Shown here: piece by piece, positions 7,954-16,259 of the stretch
How the letters are laid out: each line of letters begins with the position of its first letter
How positions within the stretch are numbered: the first letter of the stretch is position 1
Source of the DNA: an uncultured Mycobacteriaceae bacterium
GTDB taxonomy: Bacteria; Actinomycetota; Actinomycetes; Mycobacteriales; Mycobacteriaceae
Assembly: GCA_902826815.1 (NCBI GenBank)
Contig: CADEGF010000034.1
Coordinates: 1 to 64,000, forward strand
Length of the DNA stretch: 64,000 nucleotides
Reading direction: 5' to 3'
Position numbers and translations under genes: made by a program
Notes under the pieces: generated by a model
Told to the model about the DNA's origin: nothing
The model's input: only the letters and a program-made list of their open reading frames with translations
The model's database searches: none

Positions 7954-8952
7954 TTGTCGAAGGTCATCGACGTTCACTGGCATCACATCCCGAAGGCGTT
8001 CGCAGACGCCGTCGTATCCGGGCAGGTTCGGGTGGCGGGCCGGGTCGTGACGAGTGAGGACGGATTGTCGACCGTCCTGCTCGACAACGGCTTCTCCCAG
8101 ACGCTGCCCGCATCCCTGACGGATCCGGCGACGATCCTCGCCGACATGGATGCCGCGGGAGTGGACGTCGTGGCCGCCTCCATCGCCCCTCCGATGTCGC
8201 ATTACGACGTCGATCCTGAACTGGGGCTGGCCGTCAGTCGTGTGATCAACGACTCGTTCGCCGAACTCGCCGGCAACTATGGCGGCCGGGTGTTGCCGCT
8301 TGGAAACGTGCCCCTGCAGGACGTCAAATCGGCAATCGGCGAATTGCGGCGCATCACAGACGATTACGGATTCAAGGGCATCCAGGTCGGAAGCAACATC
8401 GGCGGCAAGAACCTCGGCGACGAGTCACACTTCCCATTCTGGGAAGAGGTCCGCGAACGCGACCTCTTCGTGTTCTCGCACGGCGTGAACCCGCTCGGCG
8501 CCGAGCGGCTGAGGGAGAATCAGCTGCACAACTTCGTCGGCCTGCCCATCGATACCGCGGTCTCGGTCGGCTCGATGGTGTTCAACGGTGTCTACGAACG
8601 ACTCCCCGGTCTCAAGATCTGCTACTCGCACGGCGGCGGTGCCTTTCCGTGTCTTCTCGGTCGCTGGGATCACGGATTCCGTGATCGCCTTTCCAAGCAG
8701 ACCGAGACGACAATCAAGATGCCGACCGACTACCTCGTCGACATGTACGCCGATTCGCTCACCCACGATGCCGCCTCGCTGCGTTTCCTGGTGGAGCGGC
8801 TCGGTGCGAGCCAGGTGTTGCTCGGCAGCGACCATCCCTTCGACATGGGAGAGAGGGATCCCGTGGGCAAGTTAAAGGAAGCCGTCGACGATCCGGATGT
8901 GGTGGCAGCCATCGCCGGGGGCACCGCGGCCCGACTGCTCGGCGTGTCCTGA
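7954..8952 (+). CDS. amidohydrolase-2 (ACMSD-like) family protein, second copy
   Basis: A 332-residue paralogue of the protein at 42-1058. Metal-site residues are H8 and H10 (DVHWHH), H176 (FSHG), H226 (SHGGG) and D293 (LGSDHP). No ATG fits; the TTG at 7954, four bases after the previous stop, gives an N-terminus that aligns with the paralogue. It probably catalyses a metal-dependent decarboxylation or ring-fission-product hydrolysis. The presence of two copies in one regulon suggests two successive steps or two related substrates. Translational coupling to the enoyl-CoA hydratase gene is likely from the spacing. Confidence 0.87.
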   Translation: MSKVIDVHWHHIPKAFADAVVSGQVRVAGRVVTSEDGLSTVLLDNGFSQTLPASLTDPATILADMDAAGVDVVAASIAPPMSHYDVDPELGLAVSRVINDSFAELAGNYGGRVLPLGNVPLQDVKSAIGELRRITDDYGFKGIQVGSNIGGKNLGDESHFPFWEEVRERDLFVFSHGVNPLGAERLRENQLHNFVGLPIDTAVSVGSMVFNGVYERLPGLKICYSHGGGAFPCLLGRWDHGFRDRLSKQTETTIKMPTDYLVDMYADSLTHDAASLRFLVERLGASQVLLGSDHPFDMGERDPVGKLKEAVDDPDVVAAIAGGTAARLLGVS

Positions 8953-8984
8953 CGGCTGGCCAGAAGTGGGTACGCGCCGGCCTC

Positions 8985-10142
8985 GTGGCACTGGCTGTCG
9001 ACGCCGTCGGCGTGCTCCCGATCTTCCTCACCGGAGCGATGGCTGTTCAGCTCCGCGCCGACATCGGCCTTTCGTTGGATTCGCTCGGCCTTGTGTTCGC
9101 ATCGTATTTCGGTGCGGCGGCGCTGTTGTCGATCCCGTTCCGGCACGCCTCGGAACGCATCGGGCTGCGCGCCAGCCTGCGGATCGGGCTGGCCATCTAC
9201 GCGGCCGCGCTGATCGGGATGGCCGTGTTGGCGTCGTCAACAGTGGAGATGTGTGTACTCGCGGGACTGGCGGGCGTCGGCACAGCGGTGACCCGCACTG
9301 CGTCGAGTGTGCTGATCGCGTGGCACTCCGAACCGTCCCGTCAAGGCCTCGCCTTCGGCATCAAGCACGGCTCCATCCCGGTCGCGTACGTGATCGCCGG
9401 GCTGTCGGTGCCTGCGCTTGCGCTGACCGTCGGCTGGCGCTGGGCGTACGCGATCGCGGCCGTGATGGCGTTGATCGTCGCAGCTATGGTGCCGCCGTCG
9501 AGAGCGCGGCTGGCCCGCGGCGAGTCGCCGGGAAGGCCGAACCTGTCGCGGTGGCAGTTGACAGTGGTGGCGATGAGTTTCGGGCTCGGCTCCGCCGCGG
9601 CGGCCTCGCTTGGCGCCTACAGTGTCAGCACCGCGGTGACGGCGGGGCTGAGCGAGGCGGCCGCGGGCGTGCTGGTTGCCATTGGCAGTGTCGTTGGGTT
9701 GGCCAGCCGCGTAGTTGTCGGCTACTGGTCGGATCGCCGGGCAGGCAATCAGCTCGACCTTGTTGCGGGAATGATGGCCGCAGGTGTCGTCGGCTTCCTG
9801 CTCCTTGCAGTGCCACATCACATCGTGGTCGCCATCGCGGTACCGATCGCCTTCGCGACCGGGTGGGCCTGGATCGGTTCCTACAACTTCGCGATAGCAC
9901 GGCTGAACCCGGAGGCGCCAGGCGCGGTGATGGGCGTCGTGCAGACAGGCGCGTTCAGCGGCTCCATCGCCGGGCCGATCATCCTGGGCGTCCTGGCGGA
10001 AAGGCATTCGCACGCAGCAGCCTGGATCGGTGCGGCGATCGCGGCGTCCCTGGCGACATTGGTCATCCTCGTTCTTCGCAGGAAACTGGCCGACCAGCCG
10101 GTGGCCGACGCGAAAAGCATTGAAACACCGCAAAATCTGTGA
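8985..10142 (+). CDS. MFS transporter
   Basis: A 385-residue integral membrane protein with about twelve hydrophobic segments and a duplicated 6+6 layout, typical of the major facilitator superfamily. It probably moves the substrate or a product of the pathway across the cytoplasmic membrane. The first credible start is the GTG at 8985, which begins inside the first membrane segment. The frame is open back to the previous gene's stop (a CTG overlaps it), so the real start may be up to 12 codons earlier. It lies in the middle of the plus-strand catabolic operon. Confidence 0.85.
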   Translation: MALAVDAVGVLPIFLTGAMAVQLRADIGLSLDSLGLVFASYFGAAALLSIPFRHASERIGLRASLRIGLAIYAAALIGMAVLASSTVEMCVLAGLAGVGTAVTRTASSVLIAWHSEPSRQGLAFGIKHGSIPVAYVIAGLSVPALALTVGWRWAYAIAAVMALIVAAMVPPSRARLARGESPGRPNLSRWQLTVVAMSFGLGSAAAASLGAYSVSTAVTAGLSEAAAGVLVAIGSVVGLASRVVVGYWSDRRAGNQLDLVAGMMAAGVVGFLLLAVPHHIVVAIAVPIAFATGWAWIGSYNFAIARLNPEAPGAVMGVVQTGAFSGSIAGPIILGVLAERHSHAAAWIGAAIAASLATLVILVLRRKLADQPVADAKSIETPQNL

Positions 10143-10155
10143 AGGGAGCAACGCC

Positions 10156-10461
10156 ATGCGAACACTGTTGGCCCGGTACCACGTCGAGCCGGGACGAGGC
10201 GACGAGGTCGAGGCGGCATTGCAGAAGATGGCGGCCGCCGTTGCCCGCGACGAGCCGGGGTGCGTGCTGTACCGGGCCGCGCGGTCGGTGGAGGAGCCCG
10301 ACGCCTTCGTCCTGTACGAGGAGTACGTCGACGAAGACGCGTTGCTCGCCCACAGGGAGACCGCGCATTTCCGTGACCTGATCGAGGGCACGGTGGTCCC
10401 CATGCTCACCTCGCGGGAGCGCGAGCTGCTGGTGCCCGTCACGCCGGGTGACGCGTCATGA
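10156..10461 (+). CDS. antibiotic biosynthesis monooxygenase (ABM) domain protein
   Basis: A 101-residue single dimeric alpha-beta barrel domain protein (LLARYHVEPGRGDEVEAAL, then EPGCVLYRAARS and FVLYEEYVDEDALLAH). Family members include quinol monooxygenases and heme-degrading proteins, but many are of unknown activity. The ATG has GAAGGGAG eight bases upstream, and the stop overlaps the next gene's ATG (ATGA). Its place next to an FAH-family gene suggests ring oxidation or handling of a reactive quinone-like intermediate. Confidence 0.8.
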   Translation: MRTLLARYHVEPGRGDEVEAALQKMAAAVARDEPGCVLYRAARSVEEPDAFVLYEEYVDEDALLAHRETAHFRDLIEGTVVPMLTSRERELLVPVTPGDAS

Positions 10462-11486
10462 AGCTCGGCAGGGTCCTGCGGGACACTCCCGACGGGCTGC
10501 AGGCGCGTCTGGTTGCCGTCGATGTCGACGCCGCAACGGCGACCGACCTGCGCGTCGCCGAGAGCAGTCGGTTGCGGCGTGCCGGAGCGACAGCCGAAGG
10601 TGCGCTGCGGATTTCGAGTGCGTACTTCCCGTCGAGCCTGACGGCGGCCCTCGGTGCGGGACCCGACTTTCTGCATCGCGCAAAGGCGGCCGTCGACGAG
10701 CGCGACGACGAGGCGACGCTTTCGCTCGACGGTCTGGCGTGGGCGCCGTCGGTGGACCCGCCTGCGATGCTCGATTTCGCAGCGTTCGAACAGCATCTGG
10801 TGAATGCCCATGCGCGCGGGAAGAAAGAGCTGCTCGACGTCTTCTACGAGCGGCCCGTCTATTACAAAATGGATCCGGTCACCGTGATCGGCCACGGGGA
10901 TACGGTGCGATGGGCGGGCGAAAGCTCGTATATGGACTATGAATTGGAGCTCGGGCTGGTGGTCGGCTCGGCCGGATCCGACCTGCAGCCGGAGTCTGCG
11001 CTCGACCACCTTCTCGGGGTTACGGTGCTCAACGATTTCACCGCACGCGACGTGCAGTCACGCGAGATGCCGTCGGGCTTCGGGCCAGCGAAGGGCAAGG
11101 ACTTCGCAACGGCGCTTGGGCCGTGGGTGACGACGCTGGACGAACTCGACATCGACAATTTGACGATGCTTGCGCGGGTCAACGGCGAAGAATGGTCGCG
11201 TGGCTCGTCGTCGACGCTGACGTGGAGCATCGGCGAAATTCTTGCCTACGCGTCGCGCAGCGGCCAGTTGATACCCGGTGAGGTGATCGGCAGCGGCACG
11301 GTTGGCCTCGGCTGCGGCCTCGAGCTGTACAAGAGCCTTCAGCCGGGTGACGTCGTTGAGCTCGAGATCGAAGGAGTCGGCGTGCTGCGGAACTCGATCG
11401 GCGAGCAGCCTGAACGGTTCTGGCAGCCGCCGACGAAACCACGTAAGGCGTCGGTGACGCTGCCGCCAAGGCCGGCCCGGGCCTAG
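10458..11486 (+). CDS. fumarylacetoacetate hydrolase (FAH) family protein
   Basis: A 342-residue protein whose C-terminal two thirds form the FAH fold. Metal-ligand regions are visible as MDYELELGLVVG, NDFTARDVQ and GPAKGKDF. Family members hydrolyse C-C bonds of beta-diketo acids or isomerise and decarboxylate oxo-acids from aromatic ring fission. It is the last gene of the plus-strand operon, coupled by ATGA to the ABM gene. This is the strongest hint that the locus handles a ring-derived or beta-diketone intermediate; no substrate can be named. Confidence 0.88.
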   Translation: MKLGRVLRDTPDGLQARLVAVDVDAATATDLRVAESSRLRRAGATAEGALRISSAYFPSSLTAALGAGPDFLHRAKAAVDERDDEATLSLDGLAWAPSVDPPAMLDFAAFEQHLVNAHARGKKELLDVFYERPVYYKMDPVTVIGHGDTVRWAGESSYMDYELELGLVVGSAGSDLQPESALDHLLGVTVLNDFTARDVQSREMPSGFGPAKGKDFATALGPWVTTLDELDIDNLTMLARVNGEEWSRGSSSTLTWSIGEILAYASRSGQLIPGEVIGSGTVGLGCGLELYKSLQPGDVVELEIEGVGVLRNSIGEQPERFWQPPTKPRKASVTLPPRPARA

Positions 11487-11504
11487 CTGCGAGGTTGCAA
11501 CCAC

Positions 11505-11531
11505 GCAGGCGAAGCCCGAGAAGGCGCCTGC
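11505..11531. terminator. possible bidirectional terminator between convergent operons
   Basis: GCAGGCG and CGCCTGC form a 7-bp perfect stem with a 13-base loop in the 71-bp gap where the FAH gene and the last ABC ATPase gene converge. There is no clear T-tract on either side. Confidence 0.35.
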
Positions 11532-11557
11532 TGGAATGCCATTTCGCGCAGATCTCG

Positions 11558-12898
11558 CTACTTCTTGCCGCCGTTGTACAGGATGCATGCGGTCTGATGA
11601 TCCAGCCCGACGCCGCTGATTGCCATGTCTTCGACGGGCGAGTACCGCAACCGCACCGAGGTGCCGTCGACCTCGAGGCGCTCGCACGCCTGCCGCATCG
11701 CTTCCGGCGTGCGATCGCTGCTCAGTTCTGCCGCAACGGCTTCGGCTTCCTCGGCCGTGTCGAAGGCGAGCTCACCGTCGAACGGGGACGCCTTGTTGAC
11801 CGCCTTGACGTCGTCGAGCAGATGACTCTGGGTCTCCAGGATGCGTACCGCGTCACCGACGGCCCAGCCGCAGAGTTCCGTCACGACCGGGCATCGCGTG
11901 TGGAACCGGCAGCCTTGCGGGGGATCGGCGGGGTCCGGCACCGACCCGGGCAGCCGGATCGCATCGCCGGAGACCTCCAGCGACGGGTTCGCCGCCAGCA
12001 GCGCCTGCGTGTACGGGTGGCGCGGAGACTCGAAAATCTCTGAGGAGCGCCCGATCTCGCTGATCCGGCCGAGGTACATCACGATGATGCGGTCGCTCAT
12101 GTGCTGAACCACGCTGAGATCGTGGCTGATGAACAGGTAGGTCAGCCGATGCTGTTGCTGAAGCTGGTGCAACAGGTTGAGGATCTGGGCCTGCACGGAG
12201 ACGTCGAGGGCGCTGGTCGGCTCGTCGAGGACGATGAACTCGGGATCCAGAGCCAGCGCACGTGCGATCGAGATGCGCTGCCGCTGACCGCCGGAGAACT
12301 GATGCGGGTACCGGTAGAGGTGCTGGCGGCCGAGGCCGACGTTCTCGAGTAGCTCGACGACCCGCTCGATGAGCGCGGGGCCGGATGCCTCCTTGTGGAT
12401 GCGCAGTGGCCGTCCGACGATGTCGACGACAAGCTGGCGGGGATTCAACGACGAGAACGCGTCCTGGAAGACGACCTGGCAGTTGCGCCGGTAGTTGCGG
12501 TACGACGCCTTGTCGAGCATGTCGATGCGGTACCTGTGATCGATGGCCGCGATCTCGCCCTCGTTTCGCGTCTCCGGCGGCAGCGCACGCTGCACGTCCA
12601 GCCGGTCCACCGAGTCGTTGTCCATACCGAAATAGACGCCACCGGACGTCGGCTGCATCAGGCCTGCGATGCACCGGCCGAGAGTGGTTTTCCCGCAACC
12701 GCTCTCACCGACCAGGCCCACCGTTTCGCCGCGGTGGATATCGAAGCTGACGCCGTCCACCGCCTGCACATGGCCGGCCACCCGCTGCAGCACGCCTTCG
12801 CGGATCGGGAAGAACTTGGTGAGATCGCGGACGCTGACGACGTGGGCTTCAGCCGTGGGGGGCCGCGCGGCGAGTTCGGGTTCCAGAGTTGAGCTCAT
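11558..12898 (-). CDS. peptide-type ABC transporter ATP-binding protein (DppF/OppF-like)
   Basis: A 446-residue ATPase with Walker A GESGCGKT (64-71), a Q-loop in [12 protein letters not shown], signature FSGGQRQRI, Walker [13 protein letters not shown] and H-loop ISHDLSV. The oligopeptide-family C-terminal domain has the CRFHTRCP motif. The Walker A to Q-loop segment is longer than usual and about 80 extra residues follow the oligopeptide domain. The ATG at 12898 overlaps the preceding ATPase stop (ATGA). It is the last gene of the importer operon and would pair with the ATPase at 12895 on the inner face of the membrane. Confidence 0.92.
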   Translation of the reverse strand: MSSTLEPELAARPPTAEAHVVSVRDLTKFFPIREGVLQRVAGHVQAVDGVSFDIHRGETVGLVGESGCGKTTLGRCIAGLMQPTSGGVYFGMDNDSVDRLDVQRALPPETRNEGEIAAIDHRYRIDMLDKASYRNYRRNCQVVFQDAFSSLNPRQLVVDIVGRPLRIHKEASGPALIERVVELLENVGLGRQHLYRYPHQFSGGQRQRISIARALALDPEFIVLDEPTSALDVSVQAQILNLLHQLQQQHRLTYLFISHDLSVVQHMSDRIIVMYLGRISEIGRSSEIFESPRHPYTQALLAANPSLEVSGDAIRLPGSVPDPADPPQGCRFHTRCPVVTELCGWAVGDAVRILETQSHLLDDVKAVNKASPFDGELAFDTAEEAEAVAAELSSDRTPEAMRQACERLEVDGTSVRLRYSPVEDMAISGVGLDHQTACILYNGGKK

Positions 12899-14232
12899 CG
12901 TTGTGCCCCCGGTCTCGGCATCGCAGCGGCTTCGACATCCAATTCGTCTGCCGTGTCGTAAAGGAAGCACGCCGCCATTCGGTCCGGCCCGTGCAGACGA
13001 AGCTCGGGATCCACGCTTTCGCACACCGGCGCGGTGTGCGGGCAGCGTCCGGCGAACCGGCAACCCGGATCCGGATCGATCAGTTCGGGCACCGTGCCCT
13101 CGATCGCCACCAGATGCCCGCGTGCGTGCTTCGGCGACGGCAGCGCGCCGACCAACCCGCGCGTGTAGGGGTGCATGGGCTGTTCGAAAACCTGGTCGGC
13201 CGGGCCGACTTCGGCGACCCTGCCGCCGTACATCACCGCGACACGGTGGCTGATCCGCCGCACCAGCGACAGGTCGTGGCTGATGTAGAGGATCGCCGTA
13301 TGTGTTCGCTCCTGCAGTTCGACGAGCAGGTCGAGGATGCGCGCCTGGATCGTCACGTCGAGCGCGGTTGTCGGCTCGTCGGCAATCAGCAGTTCCGGAC
13401 CTGCGGCCAGTCCCTGCGCGATCATCACGCGCTGCTTCATGCCGCCGGACAGCTCGTGCGGGTACCGCTTCATGATCTTGCGGGGATTGGGGATACGAGT
13501 CTCCGCTAGTGCTTCGGCGACGCGCTCGTCGAGAACGCGCTGTAACCGCTTGTGCGGCTTGTGCAGTGGCGGGAACAACAACAGCGCTTTCTCGCCGAGT
13601 GTCGAGCGGCGGTGCCCGTCGCGGCGCAAGAGGATGTTCGCGTGCATCGGGTCGAGCCCCGCGTCCTCAAGCAGCCTGGCCGACTGGTGCTCGGCCACCA
13701 CTTCGGCCACCTGATCACGGATCGTCAGCGCGGGGTTCAACGCCTTGCCCGGATCCTGGAAGATCATCGAGATGTGGTTGCCACGGATCGCGCGCATCCG
13801 TCGAATGGAGGCCGTGAGCAGGTCGACGGTCTGCTGCCCGCTTTCGTCGCACTTCTCACACCCGGCACCCGCACACGACCTACATGGGGCGGTGACACGG
13901 CCGGTCTGCTCACACGTCGGGCATCCGGCGCCGTTGCACGCCGAACAGGTGACCTTCGGGTGGAACATGGCGTGGCCGCCCGCGTAGATGCCAGGCGGCC
14001 GAGGCACGAGTTGCAGCAGAGATCTGGCGGTGACGCTTTTTCCCGACCCCGTCTCACCGACAAGGCCGAGTGTCTCGCCCTCGTGGATGTCGAAGTTGAT
14101 CCCGTCGACCGCATGCACCCGGCCACGCTTGGTGGTGAAGTGAATCTGCAAGTCACGCACGGAAAGCAGTGGCGTGTGCGACGGATTCGGCGGCGCGATC
14201 GGCCCGGCGGTGGGGCTTTCGGTCACGTTCAC
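12895..14232 (-). CDS. peptide-type ABC transporter ATP-binding protein (DppD-like) with an eight-cysteine insertion
   Basis: A 445-residue ATPase with Walker A GETGSGKS (59-66), Q159, signature LSGGMKQRV (261-269), Walker B LLIADEP (281-287) and ISHDLS. Between Walker A and the Q-loop lies an insertion with four CxxC pairs: C96/C99, C104/C107, C117/C120 and C125/C128. The spacing and glycines (CxxCxGAG, CxxCxxTG) resemble the DnaJ zinc-binding domain. A second extra stretch of about 55 residues (about 183-237), rich in Leu, Arg and His, precedes the signature. The GTG start at 14232 overlaps the permease stop (GTGA). It would power import together with the ATPase at 11558; the insert suggests metal binding or an extra contact. 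Confidence 0.92.
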   Translation of the reverse strand: MNVTESPTAGPIAPPNPSHTPLLSVRDLQIHFTTKRGRVHAVDGINFDIHEGETLGLVGETGSGKSVTARSLLQLVPRPPGIYAGGHAMFHPKVTCSACNGAGCPTCEQTGRVTAPCRSCAGAGCEKCDESGQQTVDLLTASIRRMRAIRGNHISMIFQDPGKALNPALTIRDQVAEVVAEHQSARLLEDAGLDPMHANILLRRDGHRRSTLGEKALLLFPPLHKPHKRLQRVLDERVAEALAETRIPNPRKIMKRYPHELSGGMKQRVMIAQGLAAGPELLIADEPTTALDVTIQARILDLLVELQERTHTAILYISHDLSLVRRISHRVAVMYGGRVAEVGPADQVFEQPMHPYTRGLVGALPSPKHARGHLVAIEGTVPELIDPDPGCRFAGRCPHTAPVCESVDPELRLHGPDRMAACFLYDTADELDVEAAAMPRPGAQR

Positions 14233-15164
14233 CGGCCCTCGCTCCGCGGGTCGAGGACGTCGCGAAGGCCGTCGCCGAAGAGATTGAACCCCAGCGACCA
14301 GAGGAACACCATCAAGCCGCCGAAGGTGGCGACCCACCAGCGTCCGGAGATGATGCCGGACTGACCTTCGCTGACCAGGTTGCCCCATTCGGCAAGGCCG
14401 GCCTCGGCGAGGCCGAGGAAGCTCAAGGTGGCCGCGAAGATGACGACGGCGCCCATCTGCAGGGTGGCGTTTACGACCACCGGCGTGATGGAGTTGGGCA
14501 GGATGTCTTTGGTGTAGATGCGCAGCTTGGAGTCACCGATGACCGTTGCGGCATCGACGTATTCGTTCTCCTTGGTGTGGATGATCTGCGCTCTGATTAT
14601 TCGTGCGTACCGACACCAGCCCAGCACGGTGATCGCGATGATGATGTTGGTGAACGACGGTCCGAGCAGCGCCGCGATCGCCAGCGCCATGATCAGGTCG
14701 GGGACGGCGAGGAACACGTCGGTGACGCGCATCAGGAACTCGTCGACCTTGCCACCGATGTAGCCCGCGATGCTGCCGACGATCACACCGATGACCATCG
14801 TCACCCCGACGACGATGAACGCCAGCTTCAGTGATGTCCGTGCGCCCCAGACGATTCCGTAAAGCACGTCGCCGCCTTCGGGGGTGGTGCCCAAGGGATG
14901 GCCAGGTGTGCCAGGCGGCGCATTGATCTGGGCCCAGTCGCGGGGCATCTGGTAGGGATCGGGGAAGTTCGGCTCCATGATCAGCGGGGCGAAGATCGCC
15001 ATGGACAGCAGCGCCAAGATGAGCACGAGCCCGAGCACGGTGGTCGGGCTTCGCATCGCGATGGCCGCGAGTTCGCGGAACCGTCGTGCCCGCGTCTTCA
15101 GACCCTCCCACGGGCCGACCGGGGCGGCGATCGGTCGCTCTGGGCGCTGCGCAAGGTCGGTCAT
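14229..15164 (-). CDS. peptide-type ABC transporter permease (DppC-like)
   Basis: A 311-residue inner-membrane permease of the DppC/OppC family, with a cytoplasmic N-terminus of about 40 residues, a first membrane segment (TTVLGLVLILALLSMAIFA), the HPLGTTPEGGDVLYGIVWG region and a C-terminal set of membrane segments. The EAA-type loop is around EYVDAATVIGDSKLRIYTKDIL. The ATG has AGGAGG upstream. It is the third gene of the five-gene importer operon and would form the pore with the permease at 15177. Confidence 0.92.
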   Translation of the reverse strand: MTDLAQRPERPIAAPVGPWEGLKTRARRFRELAAIAMRSPTTVLGLVLILALLSMAIFAPLIMEPNFPDPYQMPRDWAQINAPPGTPGHPLGTTPEGGDVLYGIVWGARTSLKLAFIVVGVTMVIGVIVGSIAGYIGGKVDEFLMRVTDVFLAVPDLIMALAIAALLGPSFTNIIIAITVLGWCRYARIIRAQIIHTKENEYVDAATVIGDSKLRIYTKDILPNSITPVVVNATLQMGAVVIFAATLSFLGLAEAGLAEWGNLVSEGQSGIISGRWWVATFGGLMVFLWSLGFNLFGDGLRDVLDPRSEGR

Positions 15165-15176
15165 CCGGCCTGCCTC

Positions 15177-16196
15177 CTAGGTGTCCGCCCCGAGGGTGAC
15201 CCTCGGGTCGAGATAGGCGTAGATGACGTCGACGATCAGGTTGACGATCAGGAATATCACCGCGGTGACGAGTACGAAGGCCATGATCGTGGCTCTGTCG
15301 CCGCGGACGACGCCCTCGGTGGCCCAGCGGCCGAGGCCGGGCCATCGAAACACGTTCTCCACCACCACAGATCCCTGCAGGAGTACGCCGAAACCCATAC
15401 CGATAACCGTGACGGTAGGGATCAGGGCGTTGCGACGGGCGTGTCGTTTGATCACCAGTCGCTCGGGCAGGCCCTTCGCCCGCGCGCTGTCGACGTAGTC
15501 CTCGTTCATCTCCTCGACCAGCGACGAGCGCATCATGCGCGCCGTCACCGCCATACCCTCGAAGCCCAAGACGAACGCGGGCAGCGCAAGATGCTTCACG
15601 GCATCCCAGAAGGCGGACAAATTGAAATTCAGTAGCGAGTCGAGCGTGTAGAAGCCGGTGTAATGCGTGATCGTCGCGTAGATCGCCTCGTCGAACCGGC
15701 CGAGCGGAACGATCGGGACGATCAGGTAGAACAGGATCAGCATCAGCAGTGCGAACCAGAACAGCGGCAGGCTGGCGCCGCTGACCGTGAAGATCCGGGT
15801 GAGATGGTCGGAAACCTTGTTGTGCCGCGCGCCCGCGAAGGTCCCGAGGCCGATTCCGAGTCCGACGGCGATCAGCGCACCGAGCGTGGACAGCTCCATC
15901 GTGGCGATGAAGCGGCTCGGCAGCACCTGGGAGACGGGTGCCACCGAGACACCCGACCAGCCCAGATCGCCGTGCAGCACGCCCCAGATCCACTTCAGGT
16001 ACTGCACCGGCAGCGGATCATTGAGGCCGTAGCGCTGCTCGAGAGCCGCGATGTCCTCGTGCGACATCTCGTGCTCGATGTAGACCGCGATCGGCGAGCC
16101 GCCGAGGCGGGAGAGCAGGAACACACCGATGGTGACGGCGATGATGACGAGTGGCAGTTTGATCAGTCGGCGGATGACGTAGTCACGTACCTGCAT
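15177..16196 (-). CDS. peptide-type ABC transporter permease (DppB-like)
   Basis: A 339-residue permease of the DppB/OppB family: an N-terminal membrane segment (IKLPLVIIAVTIGVFLLSRL), a large outer loop with LNDPLPVQYLKWIWGVLHGDLG, five further membrane segments and an EAA-type loop around DYVDSARAKGLPERLVIKRHA. It lies between the solute-binding protein gene (63 bp upstream, a gap that carries three tandem 10-bp repeats) and the DppC-like gene, 12 bases downstream. It forms half of the membrane pore of the importer. Confidence 0.92.
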   Translation of the reverse strand: MQVRDYVIRRLIKLPLVIIAVTIGVFLLSRLGGSPIAVYIEHEMSHEDIAALEQRYGLNDPLPVQYLKWIWGVLHGDLGWSGVSVAPVSQVLPSRFIATMELSTLGALIAVGLGIGLGTFAGARHNKVSDHLTRIFTVSGASLPLFWFALLMLILFYLIVPIVPLGRFDEAIYATITHYTGFYTLDSLLNFNLSAFWDAVKHLALPAFVLGFEGMAVTARMMRSSLVEEMNEDYVDSARAKGLPERLVIKRHARRNALIPTVTVIGMGFGVLLQGSVVVENVFRWPGLGRWATEGVVRGDRATIMAFVLVTAVIFLIVNLIVDVIYAYLDPRVTLGADT

Positions 16197-16222
16197 ATCG
16201 TCTCAAACCCGCTCTCTCTCCT

Positions 16223-16252
16223 AGCCTTTCGCAGCCTGTCGCAGCCTCTCGT
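16223..16252. repeat. three tandem 10-bp repeats (AGCCTnTCGC)
   Basis: Three head-to-tail copies with a 10-base period, differing mainly at one position and in the last base, occupy the 63-bp gap between the solute-binding protein and permease genes. They could be slippage products or shape an intercistronic mRNA structure; no role is shown. Confidence 0.55.
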
Positions 16253-16259
16253 CGTGAAC

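Noticed and set aside
13849-13947. Frameshift or sequencing error as the cause of the Cys-rich stretch in the ABC ATPase
   Set aside because: The stretch is in frame with Walker A before it and the Q-loop after it, and the cysteine spacing is regular, so it looks like a real insertion.
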